From Ashinkailepas kermadecensis (taxonomy: Eukaryota; Arthropoda; Thecostraca; Neolepadidae), in NCBI GenBank assembly GCA_034440615.1, contig JAOTOM010005050.1:552001-616000 (forward strand): a stretch of DNA of 64,000 nt. The letters are read 5' to 3'. The notes below the pieces were generated by a model. The model searched no databases, had not been told where the DNA came from, and saw only the letters and a list, made by a program, of their open reading frames with translations. Positions 22,947 to 33,329 of this stretch are shown one piece after another. Both the position numbers and the translations under genes were made by a program. Positions within the stretch are counted from its first letter, which is position 1. Each line of letters opens with the position of its first letter.

Positions 22947-25900
22947 AATGCAACTTATTGCTGCGAGATGAGCCAAGCAATGTGGTAAGGTCGCATAATG
23001 ACGCATGCTAAGTACGCATACATTGGTGTTGGGATGGAAGAGGTGAGGAGTGGGGGTGGGGTAGGATGGAGGGTGCGCAAGGCGCCATGAGGGGCAATGG
23101 GCACTTATCCATACCGTCCCACCTTCCAGGCATTCCGCTACCTCTGCCTCACACTAACCACAGTGCCTTGATAAGCCGCCATTGGACTTCGCTGAAATCG
23201 AATCGGTGCCGCCCGCCATCGTGATGAAAGCAAGATGTATTAGAGTTTGTTTTGATGATGAAAATCAATGCTAACTGACAACACTGAATGTATTCATTGG
23301 AAGTCGATGCTTAGATACTGAGCTAGCTTCGTAGCATGGTGAGTCCAGCAACTCCAGATGTGGGATACCCCAAGGATTTCCGGAATGAGGCCGATACTTT
23401 CTAAACGGCATATTGTTCAGAACCGCAAGGAAGAACGTCTTTGTTATGAGGGGAGCGCAACCTGTTCAGAAGACTGGTCAGAAGTGAAATAATAAAATAG
23501 CAAGGCAAAGTTCAAACAAGAACCACAACAGGAAGCTTTGTGTGATTCTCCTAACGAAGTGCCTGATGTTTCTGCGAAAGTTTGCGTCGCCAGTCATGGT
23601 CGTGCTAAGTATACCGCGAATGAATTTTGCAAATTTTATCGCTACCCAGACTGGAACCTGCAACATTCGCTCTACAAAGAAGGTGATAAGCTATATGCCG
23701 TTTATAAAGTACTTCAAGTATCAAAGGAAGCTCTTGAAATGAACAGTAGTACCCTTTGCTGCCGCAATAGCTCTGACAGTATTCTTATTCATTTGTTGTT
23801 GCTATTTTAATGCATATGCGAACACCAATAAGTGCAATTTGCTCCGACTGTGAACACTATACATGTCTTGCATGTGATGCATTTTATGAAGGGTAAACAT
23901 TTCTTCCCCGACTATTTTGGCATAGTGTGGTATATATACATCTGTTTTACACTATCTCTAGTAATTGTACATAAACAACAAAATGTTATACATTTAGTGT
24001 GTTATAGTACACGATAAATCATAACCCTGCTACAAACAGATTTTAAACGACCCAATTTATTGAGTGCAAAAGTGCCAGACATCGCAAAACGGCTTCGCTG
24101 AATGTTTTTGAGAACACAACTTTTTTTGTGGGTAGGAAACATGGGAATGCTGGTGACCAGACGACATGAAAATGAATGTTTTTAACTACCTTTATGCTGT
24201 TGTTTCTCTTAGCAAAGTCGCGTCGGTATGGTAACTCAATTCTGTGCAGGCCAAAAGGGAAATAATTTGGGCGTACTATTAACCCATATCCTAAATACGG
24301 CAGTATGAGAATGAACTTACAGGTCAGTTTGTAACACCGATTGTGACTCCAAGCTAGGCCCGTGTCGTCCTTTGGCTATGCGTCAGTTGGCACTTCGAAC
24401 ACCTCTGAGAGCGTACTTACGCTCGATGCACCACATTTTACCTGGACTATCACGACCCATTGCTAATGTGGTGCCGCGTGGATTCGTGGTATGTACAAGA
24501 CTGAAATCGTCGGCTTTGGAACGAGAAGGCGGCATGTAGGCAGGTTAACAAATGAAGGCACGTGCACAGACCACGTTCATGTGCAGATCGAGGTGTTGCG
24601 TTGTAAAATCTGCACCAATTCGCATGTCATCCGCATTAGGTGTGGCACAAGGCGCAGAGGTTAATACAATGGCGTGGTGCAGTTCAGTTACTGTTTGGAT
24701 ACTATCAATAGCTGACTCGACGATAATCTGTACCTGGTGGAGCATAACTGACACTTCACTACAGTCAATGAGCTGATGATCATCTACACTTGATATTAAA
24801 ACCCCCAATATGTAGACCGAGTGACAAAAACAGGCGGAGGAACAGCTGGGAGCATTGTTAGCTGGAAAGGCAAGTACGCCGTGATATGGAATTAATGGTT
24901 TTTGCTAGTAGGTTTAGCTCGGGAGAAATATCAAAACTATGGCACAAAGAACTAAAATTAGAACGCAAATTGGATACCCATATCCAGGGATGAAGCGAAC
25001 AATGCCTTTGCATGCTTCAGTCTGCTCGGTACTGGTCTTGCGCAGCGAGACCACATACACGTATTACTTAAACGAGTCATGCATAATTGCTGCATTGGTT
25101 TCAATCATAAGTGAAAGCTACATGCAAACGTGCTATGTTCGGCGACAGATCCTGTTATCTACGGACGGCACAGGTGCGACTGTGATGGCTGTGTGCGACC
25201 AGTAGCTGACGGATAAATCAGATCAACACAGTGAACTTAAAGGGAGCAAAACTACGTGCAATCGTTTATTAGTTTGTCTTTAATATTTACAGTTGAGTGG
25301 GTGTACATCTATACATGTACACTATACATGCACATATGCCGATCCATGCACGTATGACCGATATACATGGTGCCCTCATAGCTATTGAATGCTTGCTTCT
25401 AAAACTTTACCTAGTTCTGTATTAGTGCACATGTGCGCTTAGTTCTTGCATTTCAATATTACATGTGTTATCTCAAAGGAAATATTCGCCCGGTACTAAA
25501 AAAGTTGACTTCATGCCTGGAAGCGATACTCCAAGCCAGGAAATCAACGCACGTTGCAAAATCTTGACTAAAAAGTGTTTGATCGGCGCAGCCAGTATCC
25601 ACTTGGTAAGTGAGGTGGAAGAAGCCACCACACGAAATGCTGCCCCTTACCATACAAACAGACAACAAAGGCAGCTCAACGTGCACATCCGTCTCCTTGA
25701 TAAGTTTAAACGGAAGTGTGATGAACTGTGAATACTGGCTTCACAGTCGGCACAAACCATTATCTTAACATGATGAAACAAAGCTAGAGAACACTGGCAC
25801 CGACCTACCGTTTATCGCAATCCTTCATGTACATAAGTAGGTTGTGTAGTTCTGATTACACAATTAACGGGTTCAGAATCAAATACATCGGTGGTCTTGT

Positions 25901-26420
25901 TGGTACGTTCTAAATTCGTCGTGCATTTTTTGTTTGTTATTTGGCTTAAGGGCGTTTCGAGCAGTTTTATGATCATTGTCGCCCAGATTATGCATAGTTT
26001 CGGATACGATTATCGAAGAAGCTGAGCTGGGACATGAGATATCACAGGACGTGACCTGGGTGTAGACTTTGGGCCGACCATCGTCACAAACCTGCCATAC
26101 GTGCAGGTGTGTGGCGAGCGCCCCTTCTGGCACCGTCCAGCGTCCCCTCGTCCTCTGTGAAAGGGAAAGGTCGCGGCGCGGCCTCGCGACAACCGTGCAA
26201 GGCCGGCCGACTTCAGCGCCGCCCAGTCCGCCTGCAAATCTGACCGTGCAGTTATCTGGCCTGGCGGGGACGGCCGCGCTGGCAGCCGCAGATATGCAAT
26301 GTCAGTCACGGATGTACCAATAAAATCGGGCTGGCGGCGGCCTGGCGACATTAGCATGGCGTCGGTCGGCGCGTGGCACATGAACTCCGTATCAGGCCGA
26401 CGATCGGTGTGCCCCTGCCG
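22947..26420. other. No gene recognised; three weak open frames
   Basis: Frames of 84-90 codons lie at 23538-23810 (+), 24545-24808 (-) and 25465-25731 (+). None has a domain, signal peptide or splice-supported boundary that I can name. 26040-26420 is GC-rich and has frames on both strands. 25310-25370 is dense in TACATG/CATGTA words. These could hide exons of an unrecognised gene, but nothing supports it. Confidence 0.4.
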
Positions 26421-26422
26421 GC

Positions 26423-28420
26423 CGCCACCTCACAGTCCGGCGCTGGTCAGGTCCACCCGTCCTGCACCACCTCACAGTTCGGCGGTTGTCAGGTCCACCC
26501 GTCCTGCACCACCTCACAGTCCGGCGCTGGTCAGGTCAGGCCGTCCTGCTCCACCTAACAGTCCGGCGGTGATCAGGTCTACCCGTCCTGCTTCACCTCA
26601 CAGTCCGGCGCTGGTCAGGTCCACCCGTCCTGCTCCACCTCACAGTCCGGCGGTGGTCAGGTCCACCCGTCCTGCACCACCTCACAGTTCAGCGGTGGTC
26701 AGGTCAGGCCGTCCTGCTCCACCTCACAGTCCGGCGGTGATCAGGTTCACCCGTCCTGCTTCACCTCACAGTCCGGCGGTGGTCAGGTCAGGCCGTCCTG
26801 CTCCACCTCACAGTCCGGCGGTGGTCAGGTCAGGCCGTCCTGCTCCACCTCACAGTTCAGCGGTGGTCAGGTCAGGCCGTCCTGCTCCACCTCACAGTCC
26901 GGCGGTGATCAGGTCTACCCGTCCTGCTCCACCTCACAGTCCGGCGCTGGTCAGGTCCGCCCGTCCTGCTCCACCTCACAGTCCGGCGCTGGTCAGGTCC
27001 ACCCGTCCTGCTCCACCTCACAGTCCGGCGGTGATCAGGTCTCCACCCGTCCTGCTCCACCTCACAGTCCGGCGGTGGTCAGGTCTCCACCTCCGTCCTG
27101 CTCCACCTCACAGTCCGGCGGTGGTCAGGTCCGCCCGTCCTGCTCCACCTCACAGTCCGGCGCTGGTCAGGTCAGGCCGTCCTGCTCCACCTCACAGTCC
27201 GGCGGTGATCAGGTCCACCCGTCCTGCTCCACCTCACAGTCCGGCGGTGGTCAGGTCCGCCCGTCCTGCTCCACCTCACAGTCCGGCGGTGGTCAGGTCC
27301 ACCCGTCCTGCTCCACCTCACAGTCCGGCGGTGGTCAGGTCAGGCCGTCCTGCTCCACCTCACAGTCCGGCGGTGGTCAGGTCAGGCCGTCCTGCTCCAC
27401 CTCACAGTCCGGCGGTGGTCAGGCTCTGTTCACTTAGTCCGGGGTGGTCAGGTCAGCCGTCCTGCTCCACCTCACAGTCCGGCGGTGGTCAGGTCCGCCC
27501 GTCTGCTCCCCCTCACAGTCCGGCGGTGGTCAGGTCCACCCGTCCTGCTTCACCTCACAGTCCGGCAGTGGTCAGGTCCACCCGTCCTGCACCACCTCAC
27601 AGTCCGGCGGTGGTCAGGTCTACCCGTCCTGCTCCACCTCACAGTCCGGCGCTGGTCAGGTCTACCCGTCCTGCTCCACCTCACAGTCCGGCGCTGGTCA
27701 GGTCCCCCGCCTGCTCCACCTCAAGTCCGGTGGTCAGGTCCGTCCTGCTCCACCTCACAGTCCGGCGGTGGTCAGGTCCACCCGTCCTGCTCCACCTCAC
27801 AGTCCGGCGGTGGTCAGGTCCACCCGTCCTGCTCCACCTCACAGTCCGGCGGTGGTCAGGTCCGCCCGTCCTGCTCCACCTCACAGTCCGGCGGTGGTCA
27901 GGTCAGGCCGTCCTGCTCCACCTCACAGTTCAGCGGTGGTCAGGTCAGGCCATCCTGCTCCACCTCACAGTCCGGCGGTGATCAGGTCTACCCGTCCTGC
28001 TCCACCTCACAGTCCGGCGGTGATCAGGTCTACCCGTCCTGCTCCACCTCACAGTCCGGCGGTGGTCAGGTCTACCCGTCCTGCTCCACCTCACAGTCCG
28101 GCGGTGGTCAGGTCCGCCCGTCCTGCTCCACCTCACAGTCCGGCGGTGGTCAGGTCCACCCGTCCTGCTCCACCTCACAGTCCGGCGGTGGTCAGGTCCA
28201 CCCGTCCTGCTCCACCTCACAGTCCGGCGGTGGTCAGGTCCACCCGTCCTGCTCCACCTCACAGTCCGGCGGTGATCAGGTCTACCCGTCCTGCTCCACC
28301 TCACAGTCCGGCGGTGGTCAGGTCAGGCCGTCCTGCTCCACCTCACAGTCCGGCGGTGGTCAGGTCAGGCCGTCCTGCTCCACCTCACAGTCCGGCGGTG
28401 GTCAGGTCCGCCCGTCTGCT
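26423..28420 (+). repeat. 42-bp minisatellite, about 47 copies
   Basis: Tandem 42-bp units containing 'cacctcacagtccggcggtg' followed by 'gtcaggtc' and either 'cacccgt' or 'aggccgt'. 'cacag' at 26431 and 26473 confirms the period. At least three unit types alternate. Indels near 27045-27090, 27432, 27500 and 27715-27730 break the phase, so the long open frames (one of 560 codons with a 14-residue Pro-rich repeat) switch between all three frames. That argues against coding. The flanks are both CCGGCCGCC-rich (26417 and 28425). Confidence 0.95.
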
Positions 28421-28885
28421 CCACGCCGGCCGCCCCCTGCGGCCCTGGAGACACGAGGCGGGGATGGCTGTCAGCGTCAGCTGGGCGCAGGTGATCGGTG
28501 TGTGTGTGCGGGGGGAGGGGGGAGGTGCCGAAGGTTATCGCGCCGCAGAGTACGCCAACGCCTAAAGCGGAATACTGGAAACTCTATTAGAGAAGCATTC
28601 TGTCGATGTGCTCGTTCTCTGGATTTGTATGGCCCCGTGTACGTCCATGTTGTTGAACTAATTACTAATAATGTTAATAATTGGACACAATGCGTCTGGC
28701 TGTTGGCCTGTGAGTCCCTGGGGGAAGGGAGTTGCCCCTTGTTTATCTTGAATGGCGCCGGAGCCGCTGCCCCCACTGAACTTCAAGCTTCGAGTACCTT
28801 CAAACGAAGAACTATGCCACGCATTAAACAATAAATTGAGTCCGAAGTCACCACAAGTCAGGTAATTCTGACGTCATAAAATCAG
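28421..28885. other. No gene recognised
   Basis: A G-run at 28508-28524, then mixed sequence. A stretch 'ctgggggaagggagttgcccc' near 28717-28737 resembles the head hairpin of family G, but no TTAA end was identified. Confidence 0.35.
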
Positions 28886-28889
28886 TTGT

Positions 28890-29425
28890 AGCTGCTTATA
28901 TTTCGGCGCTGGTTCCCCGAATAATGTGGGGGTAAAAAATAAATGCGCGCCTCTAAGAACGCAATCAAATATGGCTGATATATTGTCAAGTACGTCAGGT
29001 CGATTTGATCCACCCATAGTCTGATTGAAGGTCATATTAGGAAATATCTGTGCATGTTTAGCACGCATGATTTTTTCGTCTTTCGTAAGTGTTTGGCAGG
29101 ACGATGAGAAGTGCCCATTTGTGGACCAAATATCTACCAATTTCCCGGCAAATGACCGCCAACATCCTTGAAGTTATTGGGTGATCTGGGTTTTGCAATG
29201 ATTCAGGAAATTCGAACTATTTTACTTGACCTACTCTGTGACGTCATCGTTAACCTCGAGGTCAACAACACTAAATCTGACTCGATGAATGTTGTTATAT
29301 CCATTCCACTTGGTTATCCATTCGACTTTGTTATATTTTAATCAATCTATTGGTTCGGGAGTTACGGGGGGGACGGTGACCCCCTCCCCAATTACTGGTG
29401 TTTCGGAGAGCACTCACGTGGCGGG
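28890..29425 (+). mobile_element. Family G-like fragment
   Basis: Holds TGACCT/AGGTCA words (about 29226-29265), a G-run hairpin 'gggggggacggtgacccc' near 29365-29383 preceded by 'ggttcgggagttac', and a right end 'cgggctaag' at 29423-29430 that looks like a mutated '..gggTTAA'. The arrangement matches the right half of the other copies. The left end is not clear. Confidence 0.45.
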
Positions 29426-29611
29426 CTAAGCTTCCAGATTAATGTAGGCGTCCAAAACGGCAAAGATGGCCGTAGAGGAAGAGTATTTCACAGGTATCTC
29501 GCATCCATTAATACCGTATATTGATGTCAATGTCTATAAATACATCACAGACCAACCGAAGGCGAATTTCGCATTGTTCCAGAACAACAAAGAGCCTCGA
29601 GTGGTGCTTAA

Positions 29612-30538
29612 CACGCGCACTGGAGGGGGGGGGGGCGAAATCCGCCCACCCCTCCGGTTTTTTGCAAATAACTGTATATTTTACCGGTTGATTTACGCGA
29701 TTTTATGTGTACCTGCTTAGAAATGAACGGCGCGTCGTTTAAAGCAAGAAAATTGAAATCGGGCGATTTTTTTTTCTCAAGTTAGTGGCCTTTAAAGTCA
29801 AGCAAAATTTTTAGCGCCAGACCACAAAAATCGACCTTGATGCGCTGCCCGTATACTCGCAAAAGGGAAGTGTTCTTGGCAACACTAGCGACTTGTTTGA
29901 TGTATATTGATATGCTATATAGCTTCAAGGTCATGTTAGGTCACCGAGGTCAAGTCAGGTCAAGTTCATGACAGGTTAATGGAACCAAACTTGATCAACT
30001 GGAATGTTGTCATAAATGCACTACTGTTTGTCATTTGTACTGTTTGTCATTGCGTTTCCATACTTTATTCATGTACTTCACTCCTTTCTTCACGAAGCCG
30101 ATTGTTCCGAGCTGCCCGACGGAGCAGTCGGGCGGGCGGCCCGGTTCCGGTAACTGGAACAGGTAACTGACCTGATAAAGTAGTGCTATATAGGTGACCT
30201 GAGGTCAAATATTGGGTCTAGTATCTCCATTGCATCATTAGTAATGTCCAAAACATAATTGATGCCCATTTTGGAGCATTTAAACACAATCACAGCGATC
30301 CATGACGATGACAAGCCAAGCCACGCAAAATCAGAAAATTTTGACAATTTGACCTCATTTGACCTTGAAGATATTGACCTAAGGTCATGAAATTTGCACA
30401 CAATAGAGTTCACTACCGTACCCATCCACCCTGCGAATTTCGTTCCCCAGCTTTACTAGGAGCCGAGATCTTAGGGGGGGGGCGGAATCCGCCCCCCCTC
30501 CAGTGCGCGTAATTTTCAGAGGCCCTCTAGGGCGCGTG
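29612..30538 (+). mobile_element. Family G TTAA-flanked element, 927 bp, with 16-bp TIR
   Basis: TTAA flanks both sides (29608-29611 and 30539-30542). The left terminus CACGCGCACTGGAGGG and the reverse-complemented right terminus CACGCGCCCTAGAGGG match at 14 of 16 positions. Just inside both ends are G-run/C-run hairpins (29621-29657 and 30473-30503). The interior has four AGGTCA half-sites in a row (29928-29962) and two TGACCTNAGGTCA everted pairs (30195-30207 and 30375-30387). A TTAA target with short inverted repeats fits piggyBac-type non-autonomous elements. No transposase is encoded. Confidence 0.75.
29928..29962 (+). promoter_or_regulatory. Four AGGTCA half-sites in DR4-DR3-DR4 spacing
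   Basis: Exact AGGTCA at 29928-29933, 29938-29943, 29947-29952 and 29957-29962, with spacers of 4, 3 and 4 bp. AGGTCA direct repeats spaced by 3-5 bp are the recognised binding form of nuclear-receptor dimers. The sites lie inside a transposable element and there is no gene nearby, so activity is speculative. Confidence 0.4.
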
Positions 30539-30709
30539 TTAATATACACCGTTGGTATAGCCGACGCTGCTGGACTCCACTATGTTCACTTGCTGCTGCT
30601 GTTGTCGTAGTGGGAACAAATCGCAAGCTGATTGGCTGACGCCAACGACACTGGCGAACGATTGTGGTACTGAGGAAGTGGGCCGGGTTAACCCGACTAG
30701 AAGCTGCTG

Positions 30710-30879
30710 GTTAGTTGGTTATTGGTTATTGGTTTTACGACACGTCGATCGTTGAGTCATGTAGCGTCGCCAATCTCTCACGCCGATTGGTCGCGGGCGA
30801 AGAGTAGCGACAGGTGAGACTCGAACCCACAACCTTTCGAACGTGAGACGAGCATCTTACCCCTAGACCACTCTTCCCC
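30710..30879 (-). mobile_element. tRNA-derived SINE with perfect 14-bp target-site duplication
   Basis: Identical ACTAGAAGCTGCTG flanks at 30696-30709 and 30880-30893. On the minus strand the head has box A 'TGGTCTAGGGG' (30860-30870) and box B 'GGTTCGAGTCT' (30817-30827), and a T-arm-like hairpin GTGGG/CTCAC. The acceptor stem does not pair, so it is not a functional tRNA. A ~90-bp unrelated body follows, and the 3' tail is a short tandem repeat of AACCAAT-type units (30711-30735). The perfect duplication implies a fairly recent insertion. Confidence 0.88.
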
Positions 30880-31067
30880 ACTAGAAGCTGCTGCCATCCC
30901 GAATAACTGAGGTAGATAAATTACGAAGTAACGGAACCAAGTTGGCAAAAATAGACATTCCGTTCGAAAGAGCGCAATTTCCTCTATCGTCCACGTGTTC
31001 AGCTCAAATTCGACTAGGCCACTTCCTTTGATATGGAATTGACGAGCATAGATTACCAAAGAAGGGC

Positions 31068-31373
31068 AGTATTCTGACTGCCACGGTACTGGGACTGCCA
31101 CGGTATTGCCACGATACTGGGACTGCCACGATATTGCCACGATACTGGGACTGCCACGGTATTGCCACGATACTGGGACTGCCACGGTAGTGTGACTGCC
31201 GCAGTACTGAAACTGCCACGGTACTGTGGCTGTCACAGTACTGGGACTGCCACGGTACTGTGGCTGTCACGGTACTGGGACTGCCACGGTACTATGGCTG
31301 TCACAGCACTGGGACTGCCACGGTACTGTGGCTGTCACGGTACTGGGACTGCCACGGTACTGTGGCTGTCTCG
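31068..31373. repeat. 17-bp minisatellite, about 17 copies
   Basis: Alternating 17-bp units 'cacggtactgggactgc' and 'cacggtactgtggctgt', giving a 34-bp superunit in the right half, while the left half uses 'gccacgatactgggact' variants. Open frames on both strands across it are repeat-derived. Confidence 0.9.
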
Positions 31374-31641
31374 TTATGGTCAATTCCTCCACCATCGGAA
31401 ATGCTGCTTCTTGGCGCTTCACATTCGCGCCTGATTATGACGTTGCATTTCATTGCATCGTGAATACATTTCACTTCATATATAATCATGCGCCGAAATT
31501 TGCTGTCGTAGACAGCTGAATCATCTGTCTCAATTGGTGATCATCCAAATTTGGTCCTGTTTTCCTTCCCCGTCCTACGCCTTGATTTTCAACTTTACTT
31601 GATTCTAACATTTTCCACAAATAATGGCGTAGATGCATTAA

Positions 31642-32464
31642 CCTGCGCCGTCTCTGGGGGGGTTGTTATGCGCCCCAATAAGGTTTTCCGCGAATAGTGA
31701 AAGAACGGCGCGCGGCAGCGCGCCGAAATTTGGCATACCTTTTCCCACATCAATTTGGCATGTTGTGTCAAAATTTTGAGTCAGGTCATCTAGGGTCAAC
31801 GAGTTAGTCAAGGTCAAGTGAGGTCACCTTCAGAAAAGTTCAACCAGTCGTCACGCTTTAACGGATATAGATACTTTAGACACTTTCAGCGTTTGCTTAT
31901 CTTTAGGGACGAAACAAAACGCACCAGAGGATTTTTTTTATCCAGTTTTTGATTACTTATTAGTTTTGCATATTTGCCCATTAGAGTTAAAATAGAAGAT
32001 TCTGGCTAAAGTAAGCATTTTTATGGGAGCAAGCTGACTTCGAACAACGTTTTTCGGTGCGCTCTACCCATTATAAAAATAAAAATGAAAGAAAATTGAA
32101 GGCTCAAAATTTTGAACTTTCAAAAGTGTTTTCGGATTTTTGTGCGGACAAACGTTTTAGGGCCATGGTCGATTCCGCCTTCTTTTCTGATTCCAAATAA
32201 TTTTTGCTTCTTCAGATCTCCCCAAAAATGAACTCCCCAGAGCCAAAAACATGATGTAAGACGTGAAAACCTAGGCCCCCTAGGGACGTCACCATTTTTT
32301 TGGGGGGGGGGATACAATTTGTGGGGGGGGGGATCTGGCCCTACTCGTCGAGCGCTTTCTGATGACACCTCTTTCGTTTTTGTGCGACGCATAGTTTGGA
32401 GATTAGGGGGGTGTATCAACCCCCGAGACGGGGTGTGAGGATATGACCGGAACGACGGGGAGGG
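31642..32464 (+). mobile_element. Family G TTAA-flanked element, 823 bp
   Basis: TTAA at 31638-31641 and 32465-32468. The left end starts CCTGCGCCGTC and the reverse-complemented right end starts CCCTCCCCGTC. A G-run/C-run stem lies near each end (31656-31678 and 32405-32423). Half-sites: AGGTCA 31783-31788, GGGTCA 31793-31798, AGGTCA 31811-31816 and 31821-31826, two pairs with 4-bp spacing. A GGCGCGC...GCGCGCC hairpin lies near 31709. Its length is within 1 bp of the copy at 12760-13583, which supports both sets of ends. Confidence 0.68.
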
Positions 32465-33115
32465 TTAACAGTGGAAGTGGACGTTTCTCCGGCATAATGT
32501 ACGCAATAACGCCATTGACATTCTCTGAGGCTCCGCAATATTGATAATGGGTGTAGCGAGTCAAATCGTTCACGTAAGACGACAACGGACACATTGTCAC
32601 ACTCGACCTGGTGCCGTCGGCTTGGCGACAATTTGCATCTGCTGATGCAAATATCGCCTTATCGCTCTTGCAGTACATGTACTGCAAGAGTGATAAGGCG
32701 AGTTCCAGAGGAGCAAGGAAGGAGGCCGACCGCCAAGTGCAAGCAGTGAAGATGCATGCAGGGCAGCAATGGTGCGCACACCTAAAGGTTAAGACTATTG
32801 CAGCCAGCTGGGCAGGATCTTATCACGGGGCATGCTGCACTCATTGTCGCCGAGCCATTCACATGCAAATTGACCCGTGTGGTGTTGGGCGGTGGTGGCA
32901 GCGGGTGGACCGGGGTCAGCTCTTGACACGGTGCAGCCTCACAGACAGAACAAGCAGATACGGCCAGCACACAGCACCGGCTTCAGAGAAGCCGACTGCA
33001 TTGTACGGGTACGTGCTGGCCTAGTCTGGGAAGAGTCATCACGGCCCCACTTCCATGCTGACGTTAATGCGAATCTCAAGCACCCGAAGTGAGACCAAAA
33101 GCGAAACGAATCTAG
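32465..33115. other. No gene; contains a 46-bp palindrome
   Basis: A 137-codon frame at 32611-33024 runs across the palindrome and has no domain. Nothing else recognised. Confidence 0.45.
32655..32700. repeat. 46-bp near-perfect palindrome
   Basis: Arms of 23 bp with a single mismatch meet at TACATGTA (centre 32677/32678) with no loop. The left arm begins 'cgccttatcgctcttgcag'. It could extrude as a cruciform or be a remnant of a fold-back element. Confidence 0.9.
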
Positions 33116-33117
33116 TT

Positions 33118-33295
33118 GACGCCGAACCGGCCCTCTGCAGATGAGTTGCCGACACTCCCAGATGAGTTGCCGACACTCCCAGATGAGTTGCCGACACTCC
33201 CAGATGAGTTGTCGTCCCGACCAGGGGAGCTACCGATCCTCCCAGGGGTGTTGCCGTCCCGCCCAGAGAAGTTGCCGGTCTTCTCAGAGGAGATA
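33118..33295 (+). repeat. 21-bp tandem repeat, about 8 units
   Basis: Three near-identical units of 'agatgagttgccgacactcc' plus one base, then diverged units in the same register, translated as a seven-residue DELPTLP-like repeat. It leads directly into the 43-bp array and shares 'gagttg' and 'ccca' words with it, so the two may be related. Confidence 0.75.
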
Positions 33296-33329
33296 TGTCA
33301 GCAGACGGTGGCGGGCCAGGCCTCCAAGA

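Noticed and set aside
26299..28834. Long Pro-rich open frames (up to 560 codons)
   Set aside because: They follow the 42-bp repeat through all three frames as indels accumulate, and reverse-strand frames exist too; a by-product of the repeat.
30710..30879. Functional tRNA gene
   Set aside because: A/B boxes and a T-arm are present, but the acceptor stem does not pair and the unit has SINE flanks and tail.
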